Assembly: GCA_030680655.1 (NCBI GenBank)
Contig: JAUXUZ010000317.1
Span: 1-8,672, forward strand
From: Phycisphaerales bacterium
Lineage (GTDB): Bacteria; Planctomycetota; Phycisphaerae; Phycisphaerales; UBA1924
DNA: 8,672 nt
Direction: 5' to 3'
Below are positions 1 to 5,147 of this stretch, in pieces. How positions within the stretch are numbered: position 1 is the stretch's first letter; each line of letters opens with the position of its first letter. The notes beneath the pieces are model-generated. The model made no database searches and was not told the origin of the DNA. It saw only the letters and a list, made by a program, of their open reading frames with translations. Both the position numbers and the translations under genes were made by a program.

Positions 1-70
1 GTTGGGGCCGGGTGTTGGGGAGGGGAGGCGAGATGAACCCTCACCTGTCGCTGAGGCGCGTCGGGAGGGA

Positions 71-95
71 AACGCCGTGGGCGTTCTGTTTGTCT
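71..95 (+). terminator. Possible intrinsic terminator at left edge
   Basis: AACGCC (71-76), a GTG loop (77-79) and GGCGTT (80-85) form a perfect 6-bp hairpin. On the + strand it is followed by the T-rich stretch ctgtttgtctt; on the - strand it is followed by tttccctccc, so it could work in either direction. A gene ending left of the window would fit. A 10-base direct repeat, TGTCTTGCGG, lies just after it (91-100 and 102-111). The stem is short and no upstream gene is visible, so the call is tentative. Confidence 0.4.
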
Positions 96-138
96 TGCGG
101 CTGTCTTGCGGGTTCGCTCCCTATCGCACGGGTCAGTT

Positions 139-189
139 GGGGAGCGGGAGAGGCGGGGAGAGGTGGGGAGCGGCGGGGAGAGGCGGGGG
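139..189 (+). repeat. G-rich decamer tandem repeat, possible G-quadruplex
   Basis: Six runs of three or more G (139-142, 146-148, 155-158, 165-168, 175-178, 185-189) recur about every 10 bases. Three consecutive units follow the pattern GGGGAG(A/C)GG(C/T), at 155-164, 165-174 and 175-184. The linkers between G runs are 3 to 6 bases, so the tract fits the usual G3+N1-7 quadruplex rule on the + strand. It ends only 6 bases before the promoter-like sequence of the truncated gene at 229. Whether it folds or regulates anything is unknown. Confidence 0.6.
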
Positions 190-194
190 AAAGG

Positions 195-222
195 TGGCTT
201 AGCGGGCGTTTGTGTGTATATT
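195..222 (+). promoter_or_regulatory. Predicted promoter of the truncated beta-helix paralogue
   Basis: A -10-like TATATT lies at 217-222, exactly 6 bases before the ATG at 229. A TGGC box at 195-198 lies 18 bases upstream of it. The intact paralogue on the other strand has the same arrangement: TGGC, 18 bases, TATACT, 6 bases, ATG. With a start point about 7 bases after the -10 box, transcription would begin at or next to the A of the ATG, giving a leaderless mRNA. No Shine-Dalgarno sequence is present, which agrees with this. The match to a standard -35 box is poor. Confidence 0.45.
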
Positions 223-228
223 GGGTGG

Positions 229-627
229 ATGAATGAGATTGAACGGCGTGCGTTGCTGGGGGTGGCCGGGATCGGTGCGATCGCGGCTTTGGCCAAGGCC
301 GGGCCGCTGAACCCGCCGGCGGGGGTGGTGGCCTCGACGGGCAAGACGCTCACCGAGGTTGAGCCGCGGGTGGCGATCAACGCGGTCATGGCCGGCGCTG
401 ACGGCCGCTCAAGGCCGAAAGGAGCGAGGGCGCAACCGATAGAAGGGCTCATCTTCAGATCATGCCACAACCGCAACCGTTGCTCGCGGCAATACGCGGC
501 GACGTTCATCGCCGCCTTCGGTCAGCCTATCAGAACGAGAAGTTGGCCCGCGGGTGGGTTGAACCGCTGGAGTCGAGGGCAGAGTTGCCGCTCACCGCTG
601 CCGAGGCGGGGGCGGTGCGGTCGATGA
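229..627 (+). pseudogene. Truncated 5' copy of a Tat-type beta-helix protein gene
   Basis: The first ~53 codons (229-387) match the N-terminus of the intact beta-helix protein encoded at 530-1840 on the other strand. Both have a twin-arginine-like motif (ERRALLG here, DRRLLLG there), an Ala/Leu-rich hydrophobic stretch, then AGPLNPPAG and GKTLTEVEPR. Homology stops around 387, where the intact protein continues into the segment leading to its beta-helix. The frame stays open to a stop at 625-627, but this tail (about 79 codons) looks unrelated, is Arg-rich, and its end lies antisense to the 3' part of the intact gene. No beta-helix repeats remain. I infer the remains of a duplicated family member cut by a deletion or rearrangement. 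An exported chimeric 132-residue peptide is possible but unsupported. The ATG at 229 is chosen because homology begins right after it and the promoter geometry matches the paralogue. Confidence 0.65.
496..515 (-). terminator. Hairpin 14 bases after the beta-helix gene stop
   Basis: GCGGCGA (496-502) and TCGCCGC (509-515) form a perfect 7-bp stem with a 6-base loop. On the - strand the hairpin begins 14 bases after the stop codon at 530-532 and is followed by gtattgcc, which is only a weak U-tract. Its position favours transcription termination or 3'-end protection of the beta-helix mRNA. Confidence 0.45.
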
Positions 628-1840
628 TGGGGCCGTGAACGTTGTTGGCGACGAGGCTCCAGTTGGTGGTGTTGCCCGAGCAGGTGTTGCTGAAGAGGAC
701 GTTGCCCGCGGCACCGGCGACGATGCCGACGGGGGCGTCGGTGCAGTTGTTCCCCTCCACGCGGTTGTCGGAGCCGGCGAGACGGATGTTGGCGGGTGAG
801 CCGACGGCCGCGACGCCGTTGTTGTGCGAGACGTTGCCGGTGACAAGGCAGTTGTTGGAGACCCACAGCCCGTCGTTGTCGTTGTCGGAAATGGAGCAGT
901 CGGCGATGCGCGACTCCGAGCCGGCCCGCACACCGTCACCGCTGTTGTTCATCGCGACGCTCTGGCTGAGCACACCGTTGGTGAGGATGAAGCCGTGCGA
1001 GTCGTTGAGGTAGGCGTTGCAGGAGCGCAGCGTGCACGCGGTGGTCTCGAAGCCGATGGCGTTCTGCTCGCTCGTGCAATCGCCGAAGGTTGAACCGAGC
1101 CCGCTGTAGAAGCCCGCAGCGCCGTTGGCGGTGGCGCAGCAGCCAGTCAGCGAGCAGTCGCCGTTGATGTTGAAGCCGCGAGCGGTGTTGATGTAGGCCG
1201 TGCAGCCGATGAACGAGCCGCTGCCGCTGGCCCAGTAGCCGTCAACGCCGTTCTCAACGGCGGTGCAGCGGTCGAAGACCGAACCGCCCTGCGTAGTGAA
1301 CCCGTTGCCGCCGTTGAGCGACGACTGAAGGTGGATGTACGCGTTGCCGCTGGCGGGGTGGCCCGAGGGGTTAGGCGACTCAAGCCCGTGCCCACCCCAG
1401 TTGCGGATGGCGCCGTTCTTGATGGTGATGGTCCGGCCGCGGAACGCGGAGATGAGGATGCCCACCAGCGAACTGGCGGCGACCCCGTTCACCTGGAAGC
1501 CGTTGAGGTCGAGTGTGACGCCGCTGGCGGTGATTTCGATGCCGTTCTTTCCGGCCACCCCCTGGACGTTTCCGGTGAGGTAGTACGAGCCCGCCTGCGA
1601 GATGCGGAAGATGCACGTGGCCGTGCCGGGCGTGTTGACATCGCTCACGGCGGTGCGCGGCTCGACCTCGGTGAGCGTCTTGCCGGAGGAGACGACTGCG
1701 CCGGCGGGTGGGTTGAGGGGGCCGGCGGTCGCGCGGCCCGCGGCGAGGGCGGCGATGCCGGCCAGGCCAGCTGCGCCCAGGAGCAGGCGGCGGTCGAGGT
1801 TGTCAGCGGCGGATGCAGGGGCAGAAGGGGGAAGGTCCAT
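530..1840 (-). CDS. Exported right-handed parallel beta-helix protein (Tat-type signal)
   Basis: This 436-residue protein has a short polar N-region, twin arginines R17-R18 in DRRLLLG, and a hydrophobic stretch to about residue 38. That suggests Tat-dependent export, although a Sec signal cannot be excluded. Next comes the conserved segment GPLNPPAG...GKTLTEVEPR (40-62), then a beta-strand-rich region with GSYYLTGN (84-91) and GVTLDLNGF (107-115), typical of proteins that lead into a beta-helix. From about residue 190 to 345 there are at least eight coils of ~20-21 residues with a pattern like C-T-A-x-x-N-x-x-x-G-F/Y, at about 192, 213, 234, 255, 274, 294, 315 and 336. Such folds bind or cleave polysaccharides or serve as surface structures. 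I see no pectate-lyase catalytic signature, so the substrate is unknown. The start is supported by a -10 box 6 bases upstream and by alignment with the truncated paralogue. Many Cys lie in the coils. Confidence 0.88.
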   Translation of the reverse strand: MDLPPSAPASAADNLDRRLLLGAAGLAGIAALAAGRATAGPLNPPAGAVVSSGKTLTEVEPRTAVSDVNTPGTATCIFRISQAGSYYLTGNVQGVAGKNGIEITASGVTLDLNGFQVNGVAASSLVGILISAFRGRTITIKNGAIRNWGGHGLESPNPSGHPASGNAYIHLQSSLNGGNGFTTQGGSVFDRCTAVENGVDGYWASGSGSFIGCTAYINTARGFNINGDCSLTGCCATANGAAGFYSGLGSTFGDCTSEQNAIGFETTACTLRSCNAYLNDSHGFILTNGVLSQSVAMNNSGDGVRAGSESRIADCSISDNDNDGLWVSNNCLVTGNVSHNNGVAAVGSPANIRLAGSDNRVEGNNCTDAPVGIVAGAAGNVLFSNTCSGNTTNWSLVANNVHGPIIDRTAPASAAVSGNSALDSSGSTHPRANFSF

Positions 1841-1846
1841 GGGTTC

Positions 1847-1875
1847 AGTATACGGGAAATCTCGTGCGGTGCCAG
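1847..1875 (-). promoter_or_regulatory. Predicted promoter of the beta-helix gene, leaderless type
   Basis: Reading the - strand, CTGGCA (1875-1870; 4 of 6 to TTGACA) is followed by 17 bases, then TATACT (1852-1847; 5 of 6 to TATAAT), then 6 bases, then the ATG. Transcription would start at or beside the start codon, and no Shine-Dalgarno sequence is seen. The TGGC core, its distance to the -10 box, and the 6-base gap to the ATG all match the promoter of the truncated copy at 195-222. Confidence 0.6.
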
Positions 1876-1957
1876 CAAACAGGGGTTACGATTGGGGCGA
1901 CGCTGTGCATGCGAGTGAGGGGCGCGGTGGCGCCCCCCTACCGATTGCCTCAAATGA

Positions 1958-1986
1958 CAACCCCGCAGCGACTTGCCGCGGGGTTG
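1958..1986 (-). terminator. Strong hairpin between the PEP-CTERM and beta-helix genes
   Basis: CAACCCCGC (1958-1966) and GCGGGGTTG (1978-1986) form a perfect 9-bp stem around an 11-base loop. It lies between the end of the PEP-CTERM gene (2053) and the start of the beta-helix gene (1840), both on the - strand. It therefore most likely ends the PEP-CTERM transcript, so the two genes are probably separate units. On the - strand it is followed by tcatttgag, a weak U-tract. A second, smaller stem, CCTTTC/GAAAGG with a 3-base loop (2017-2031), lies between it and the PEP-CTERM stop. Confidence 0.6.
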
Positions 1987-2052
1987 AGTATTGCGAGAAC
2001 ACGGATCGGCGGTCACCCTTTCGCAGAAAGGAAAAGGGGGCCGGTTTGCGGA

Positions 2053-2871
2053 TCAGTTGCGACGGCGACGGCCGGCGACGAGCCCGCCGAGGCCGAGCAG
2101 TGCGGCCGCGCCTGGGGTGGGGACGGCAACAACCGAGTAGTTGTCCGTGGCCATGTTGCTGCCGGCACCGGGCAATGTGCCGGTGACCGAGTTCCGATTG
2201 AACAGATCCCAGTCGCTGACGCTGACCGTCGCAGCCGCGCCTTGACCAAAGCCAAGGTACGTGCCGTTGAGGGCCAGACCCATCTCGCCGGTAGCGCTGT
2301 GGTAAGCGAGGTCAACGCGGAACCACGTATTGCGAGGCACCGTGCCCATCTGGGTCAAGACGCCGCCGGCCGCTTCTATGTAGAGCCCAGCATTGTTGGG
2401 GTTGACGACAAAGCCGCCGAGGAAGAGCGTACCCGCGCCACCACCCGAGTCGCCGTAACCCTCAACGCCATGAAGGCAAGCAGCGGTCGATCCGGTGGGC
2501 AGGAACATGTCCATCGATACGATCACGAAGTCATTGCCGGCTGTCCGACCAGCCCAGGCGGCGGTCAGATCTACCCACGACCAGCGGCCGAAAACAGTCG
2601 TTGCGCTCGTTGAGGGAACCGAGGCGTGGAAGCGACTCCCAGCCGCAGCGGTGACGACCGTGCCCGCGATCGTTGCGCCACTGTTGACAACCTGATGACC
2701 GCCTGCGTTGTTGAAGTTCGTCCACGCATTCTGAGGCGCGACGTTGCCGGTGTTCCACCCCGGACTGGCCGGTGCGGCCTCCCACCCGGTTGCGTACAGC
2801 GTTTGCGCGCTGGTCAACGCGGAACCAGCCAGCACGGCGATCGCCGCGCACGAAACAAGCATCGTCTTCAT
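2053..2871 (-). CDS. Secreted PEP-CTERM sorting-domain protein
   Basis: This 272-residue protein starts with a Sec-type signal peptide (MKTMLV... to about A22-Q23, with Ala/Val/Leu core). It ends in a PEP-CTERM-like tail at 250-272: VPTPG (Thr in place of the Glu of PEP), a Leu/Ala/Gly hydrophobic segment, then RRRR and a final Asn. In this family the tail is recognised by an exosortase and removed during export, leaving the protein at the cell surface or in extracellular polymer. No exosortase is in this window. The middle (about 25-245) is rich in Gly, Ala, Thr and aromatic residues, with strands such as NDFVIVSMDMFLP and TWFRVDLAYHSATGEMGLALNG. It looks like a beta-sandwich of the lectin/concanavalin type, but that is only an impression, and the ligand is unknown. 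AGAGGA (2884-2879) sits 7 bases before the ATG as a good ribosome binding site, unlike the neighbouring beta-helix gene. Confidence 0.88.
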   Translation of the reverse strand: MKTMLVSCAAIAVLAGSALTSAQTLYATGWEAAPASPGWNTGNVAPQNAWTNFNNAGGHQVVNSGATIAGTVVTAAAGSRFHASVPSTSATTVFGRWSWVDLTAAWAGRTAGNDFVIVSMDMFLPTGSTAACLHGVEGYGDSGGGAGTLFLGGFVVNPNNAGLYIEAAGGVLTQMGTVPRNTWFRVDLAYHSATGEMGLALNGTYLGFGQGAAATVSVSDWDLFNRNSVTGTLPGAGSNMATDNYSVVAVPTPGAAALLGLGGLVAGRRRRN

Positions 2872-2899
2872 CTCTCAGTCCTCTCGTTTTGGCTCACCC

Positions 2900-2949
2900 G
2901 CTATGCACCGGGGGAGCACTGGTGACACACACGTTGACACACGCATAGC
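2900..2949. promoter_or_regulatory. Inverted repeat with nested direct repeats upstream of the PEP-CTERM gene
   Basis: GCTATGC (2900-2906) and GCATAGC (2943-2949) are exact inverted repeats. Between them TGACACAC occurs twice, at 2923-2930 and 2935-2942, 12 bases apart. The block begins 29 bases upstream of the PEP-CTERM start codon, so it overlaps where that gene's promoter should be and could be an operator. Repeats this short can occur by chance, and no regulator is recognised. Confidence 0.3.
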
Positions 2950-3029
2950 TGCCGCGGCAAGGCGAACGCCCTGCCTGACCATCACACTGTGCATCACAGA
3001 GGACAGAATGCTAGGAAACGATTAAGAAT

Positions 3030-3047
3030 TGTTCATTCGGTGTTCAT
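3030..3047. promoter_or_regulatory. TGTTCAT direct repeat at 11-base spacing
   Basis: TGTTCAT occurs at 3030-3036 and again at 3041-3047, separated by TCGG. The 7+4+7 layout puts the two sites one helical turn apart, as in tandem half-sites for OmpR/PhoB-type response regulators. The bases resemble the PhoB half-site only in the TCAT part. It lies in the most AT-rich part of the guaA/PEP-CTERM divergent region and could serve either gene. Confidence 0.3.
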
Positions 3048-3107
3048 GTGGATACCGGTTTGGGGTTCTGGGCAATTCGTGCGGCACCCGCCGTGGTGAT
3101 CAAAGGA

Positions 3108-3152
3108 GCCGGGAGTTGGTCGAAGGGCGGCTCTCCCGTGCGACCAAGCGGC
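3108..3152 (+). other. Structured hairpin upstream of guaA
   Basis: TTGGTCG (3116-3122) pairs perfectly with CGACCAA (3141-3147). GGG (3125-3127) with CCC (3135-3137) can extend the stem inward, and GCCG (3108-3111) with CGGC (3149-3152) outward across a small bulge. Two other pairings compete with it: GAGCCG (3106-3111 region) with CGGCTC (3128-3133 region), and CGGGAG with CTCCCG. It ends 85 bases before the guaA ATG. If transcription starts upstream, it would be part of the guaA leader. I see no known riboswitch class. Confidence 0.35.
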
Positions 3153-3237
3153 ATGTCCGACCGGGCGATTTGCCTCCAGACGCCAGTTGGCGGCTTGGCG
3201 GCTAGCATCGCGATTCCTCCGCGAGGGCTGACCGCAC

Positions 3238-4989
3238 ATGAACACCGCTCCCACCGTCCACCCGGCCGCCGCCCCCTTGACCGCGCGTGAGACGGTGCTG
3301 GTGCTCGACTTTGGCGGGCAGACGGCCCAGCTGATTGCGCGGCGGGTGCGGGAGGCCGGTGTGTTCTCGTTGCTGGTGCGGCCTGACCTCTCGCTGGAGG
3401 AGATCAAGGCGTTCAACCCCGCGGGAATCATCCTCTCTGGGGGGCCGATGAGCGTCTACGAGAAGGGGGCGCCGGTCTGCGACAAGGGTGTGCTGGCGCT
3501 GGGCGTGCCGGTGCTGGGGGTCTGCTACGGCATGCAATTGGTGGGGCAGATGCTGGGGATGAAGGTCATCAACGCCGGGCACCGGGAGTTTGGGCGGGCG
3601 GAGATTGAGATCTGTAAAAATGGAGGGAAGGGGCGGCAGGTTGGAAACCTGCCCCACGCGAAGCAGGTTGGAGACCTGCCCCACTCTGGCCAGCAGGTTG
3701 GAGACCTGCCCCACTCTGGCCAGCAGGTTGGAAACCTGCCCCACGCGGGCATCTTCAAGAGCCTGCCAGCGAAGACAACCGTCTGGATGAGCCACGGTGA
3801 CCAGGTGGCCTTGGAGGGCGCGCCAGCGGCTGTGGCGGCGGGTGTGAAGGTGCTGGCGAGCACCTCGACGTGCCCGCTGGCGGCGATGTCGTACGAAGCC
3901 GAGGGGGTGAGGTTCTTCGGCGTGCAGTTCCATCCAGAGGTGACGCACACGCCGCAGGGTGCTGAGATCATCGAGAACTTCCTCTACGAGGTGTGCCACT
4001 GCAAGGGTGAGTGGCGCATGGCCGACTATCTTGAGGAGGCGACGGCGACGGTGCGTGCGAAAGTTGGTGACGGGCGCGTGATCTGCGGTCTGTCGGGCGG
4101 TGTGGATTCGTCGGTGGTGGCGGCGCTGCTGCACCGGGCGATCGGCGACCGGCTGACGTGCGTGTTCGTTGACAACGGGCTGCTGCGCAAGAACGAGCGG
4201 CAGAGCGTGGAGACAATGTTCCGCGATCACTTCCACATCGATCTGCGGGTGGTGGACGCATCCGCCGAGTTCCTCGGCGACCTCGCCGGCATCACCGAGC
4301 CGCAGGAGAAACGCAGGCTCATCGGGCACCGGTTCATCGATGTCTTCAGCGAAGAGGCGGCGAAGGTCGTCAAGGACAAGGGCCAGGCCGTCAAGTTCCT
4401 GGCGCAGGGGACGCTCTACCCGGATGTAATCGAGAGTGGGCACAGCACAGGGGGCACGGCGGCGGGGATCAAGCTGCACCACAACGTGGGCGGGCTACCG
4501 CCCGACCTTGAGTTCAAGCTGATCGAGCCGCTTCGCGAGCTGTTCAAGGATGAGGCTCGCCGGCTTGGCGAGGTGCTGGGCCTGCCGGAGAAGCTGGTGT
4601 GGCGGCACCCGTTCCCCGGGCCGGGGCTGGCGGTGCGGTGCCTTGGGGAGGTGACGAAGGAGAAGCTGGATGTGCTGCGCGAGTGCGACACGATCCTGCT
4701 TGAAGAAATTGTCTCCGCCGACTTGTACAAGTCGCCGCACACGAGCCAGGTCTTCGCGGTGCTGCTGCCGGTCAAGAGCGTGGGCGTGATGGGGGACGGG
4801 CGGACGTACGACTCGTGCGTGGCGATCCGCGCGGTGACGAGCGAGGACTTCATGACGGCCGACTGGGCGCGGCTGCCGTACGACGTGCTGGCCCGCATCA
4901 GCAACCGCATCATCAACGAGGTGCGCGGCGTCAACAGGGTGGTGTACGACATCTCCAGTAAGCCGCCGGCGACGATCGAATGGGAGTGA
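3238..4989 (+). CDS. guaA: GMP synthase (glutamine-hydrolysing), with repeat insertion
   Basis: The enzyme makes GMP from XMP, ATP and glutamine in the cytoplasm, the last step of de novo guanine nucleotide synthesis. The 583 residues form a class I GATase domain (about 18-255), an ATP pyrophosphatase domain (about 260-455) and the C-terminal dimerisation domain ending in KPPATIEWE. Visible key residues are the nucleophile Cys96 in GVCYGMQ, His232 and Glu234 in QFHPEV, the P-loop SGGVDSS (286-292), and conserved WMSHGD and HPFPGPGL. The protein is longer than the usual ~510-525 because of a ~15-residue N-terminal extension and a ~44-residue insertion (127-170) containing four QVG(N/D)LPH repeats. 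The insertion sits in a variable loop between GRAEIEIC and GIFKSLPAKTTVWMSHGD and leaves all catalytic motifs intact, so the enzyme should be active. The start ATG has GAGGG (3223-3227) 10 bases upstream, which is slightly far. The gene appears to stand alone: no guaB is nearby. Confidence 0.97.
   Translation: MNTAPTVHPAAAPLTARETVLVLDFGGQTAQLIARRVREAGVFSLLVRPDLSLEEIKAFNPAGIILSGGPMSVYEKGAPVCDKGVLALGVPVLGVCYGMQLVGQMLGMKVINAGHREFGRAEIEICKNGGKGRQVGNLPHAKQVGDLPHSGQQVGDLPHSGQQVGNLPHAGIFKSLPAKTTVWMSHGDQVALEGAPAAVAAGVKVLASTSTCPLAAMSYEAEGVRFFGVQFHPEVTHTPQGAEIIENFLYEVCHCKGEWRMADYLEEATATVRAKVGDGRVICGLSGGVDSSVVAALLHRAIGDRLTCVFVDNGLLRKNERQSVETMFRDHFHIDLRVVDASAEFLGDLAGITEPQEKRRLIGHRFIDVFSEEAAKVVKDKGQAVKFLAQGTLYPDVIESGHSTGGTAAGIKLHHNVGGLPPDLEFKLIEPLRELFKDEARRLGEVLGLPEKLVWRHPFPGPGLAVRCLGEVTKEKLDVLRECDTILLEEIVSADLYKSPHTSQVFAVLLPVKSVGVMGDGRTYDSCVAIRAVTSEDFMTADWARLPYDVLARISNRIINEVRGVNRVVYDISSKPPATIEWE
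3636..3744 (+). repeat. Four in-frame palindromic 22-base repeats inside guaA
   Basis: The unit gcaggttggaaacctgccccac occurs at 3636-3657, 3663-3684, 3693-3714 and 3723-3744. The middle two copies differ only by a G for an A. Spacers are gcgaa, then tctggcca twice. Offsets of 27, 30 and 30 bases keep the guaA frame, so each copy encodes QVG(N/D)LPH. Within each unit GCAGGTT and AACCTGC (or GACCTGC) form a 7-bp hairpin around a 3-base loop. The other strand reads as GQVSNLL/P repeats. I recall similar short strings scattered through planctomycete protein predictions, which suggests a dispersed palindromic element. That is from memory and unchecked. The likely inserted stretch runs from 3616 to 3747 (132 bases, 44 codons). 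Confidence 0.95.
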
Positions 4990-4994
4990 GCCGG

Positions 4995-5050
4995 GTATAC
5001 CACCGAGCACACAGAGGTCGCTGAGGAAGGCGGGGGAGGGGGGAGAGGGG
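4995..5050 (+). repeat. Possible dispersed intergenic repeat and G-rich tract after guaA
   Basis: Right after the guaA stop, 4995-5026 reads as an ACCACCGAG-CACACAGAGG-TCGCTGAGG pattern. It resembles the 'accacagaggacacagagg' type of intergenic repeat that I recall from planctomycete genomes, although only one degenerate copy is visible here. Next, 5029-5050 is a purine tract with runs of 5, 6 and 4 G, similar in style to the tract at 139-189. No clear intrinsic terminator for guaA is seen in the 158-base gap to the next gene, so some read-through is possible. Confidence 0.3.
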
Positions 5051-5147
5051 CTGCGGATGTCTCGGTTGGCGGTGCCTCAAGGCTCATTCTTGAAGTAGGT
5101 CAGAGCAAGGGGCCCGCCTTCGTCGGCACGCGCCCATAACGTTGAGC

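Larger units (their letters stand above)
2872..3237. other. Divergent intergenic region between the PEP-CTERM gene and guaA
   Basis: These 366 bases must carry the control regions of two diverging genes, yet I find no strong standard promoter for either. A TAGCAT at 3203-3208 could act as a -10 for guaA but has no matching -35. AT content rises around 3010-3060 (e.g. GATTAAGAATTG), where a promoter could lie. The region holds an inverted repeat with nested direct repeats, an 11-base-spaced direct repeat and a hairpin, listed separately. No tRNA or well-supported protein gene is visible. Confidence 0.6.

Noticed and set aside
462..649. + strand frame beginning MPQPQPLLAAIRG downstream of the truncated gene.
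   Set aside because: It mostly overlaps the 3' end of the intact beta-helix gene in antisense, has no recognisable family, and no ribosome binding site.
1869..1874. TGGCAC on the - strand, suggesting a sigma-54 promoter for the beta-helix gene.
   Set aside because: The required GC element (TTGC-like) at the -12 position is missing at the correct spacing, whereas a good TATACT -10 box is present.
3060..3237. Purine or guanine-nucleotide riboswitch before guaA.
   Set aside because: The hairpin is real on paper, but none of the conserved core sequences of known purine-sensing riboswitches can be found.
3636..3744. Repeat array that superficially resembles a small CRISPR.
   Set aside because: Spacers are only 5-8 bases, two are identical, and the whole array is read through in frame as part of guaA.
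3202..4482. Long open frame (426 codons) on the - strand across guaA.
   Set aside because: It lies antisense to a complete, motif-rich GMP synthase and its His/Arg/Leu-rich translation matches no family; it is a high-GC shadow frame.
4416..5087. Another - strand frame over the guaA 3' end.
   Set aside because: Its Ser/Pro/Arg-rich translation is the complement of conserved GuaA codons; no motifs, no ribosome site.
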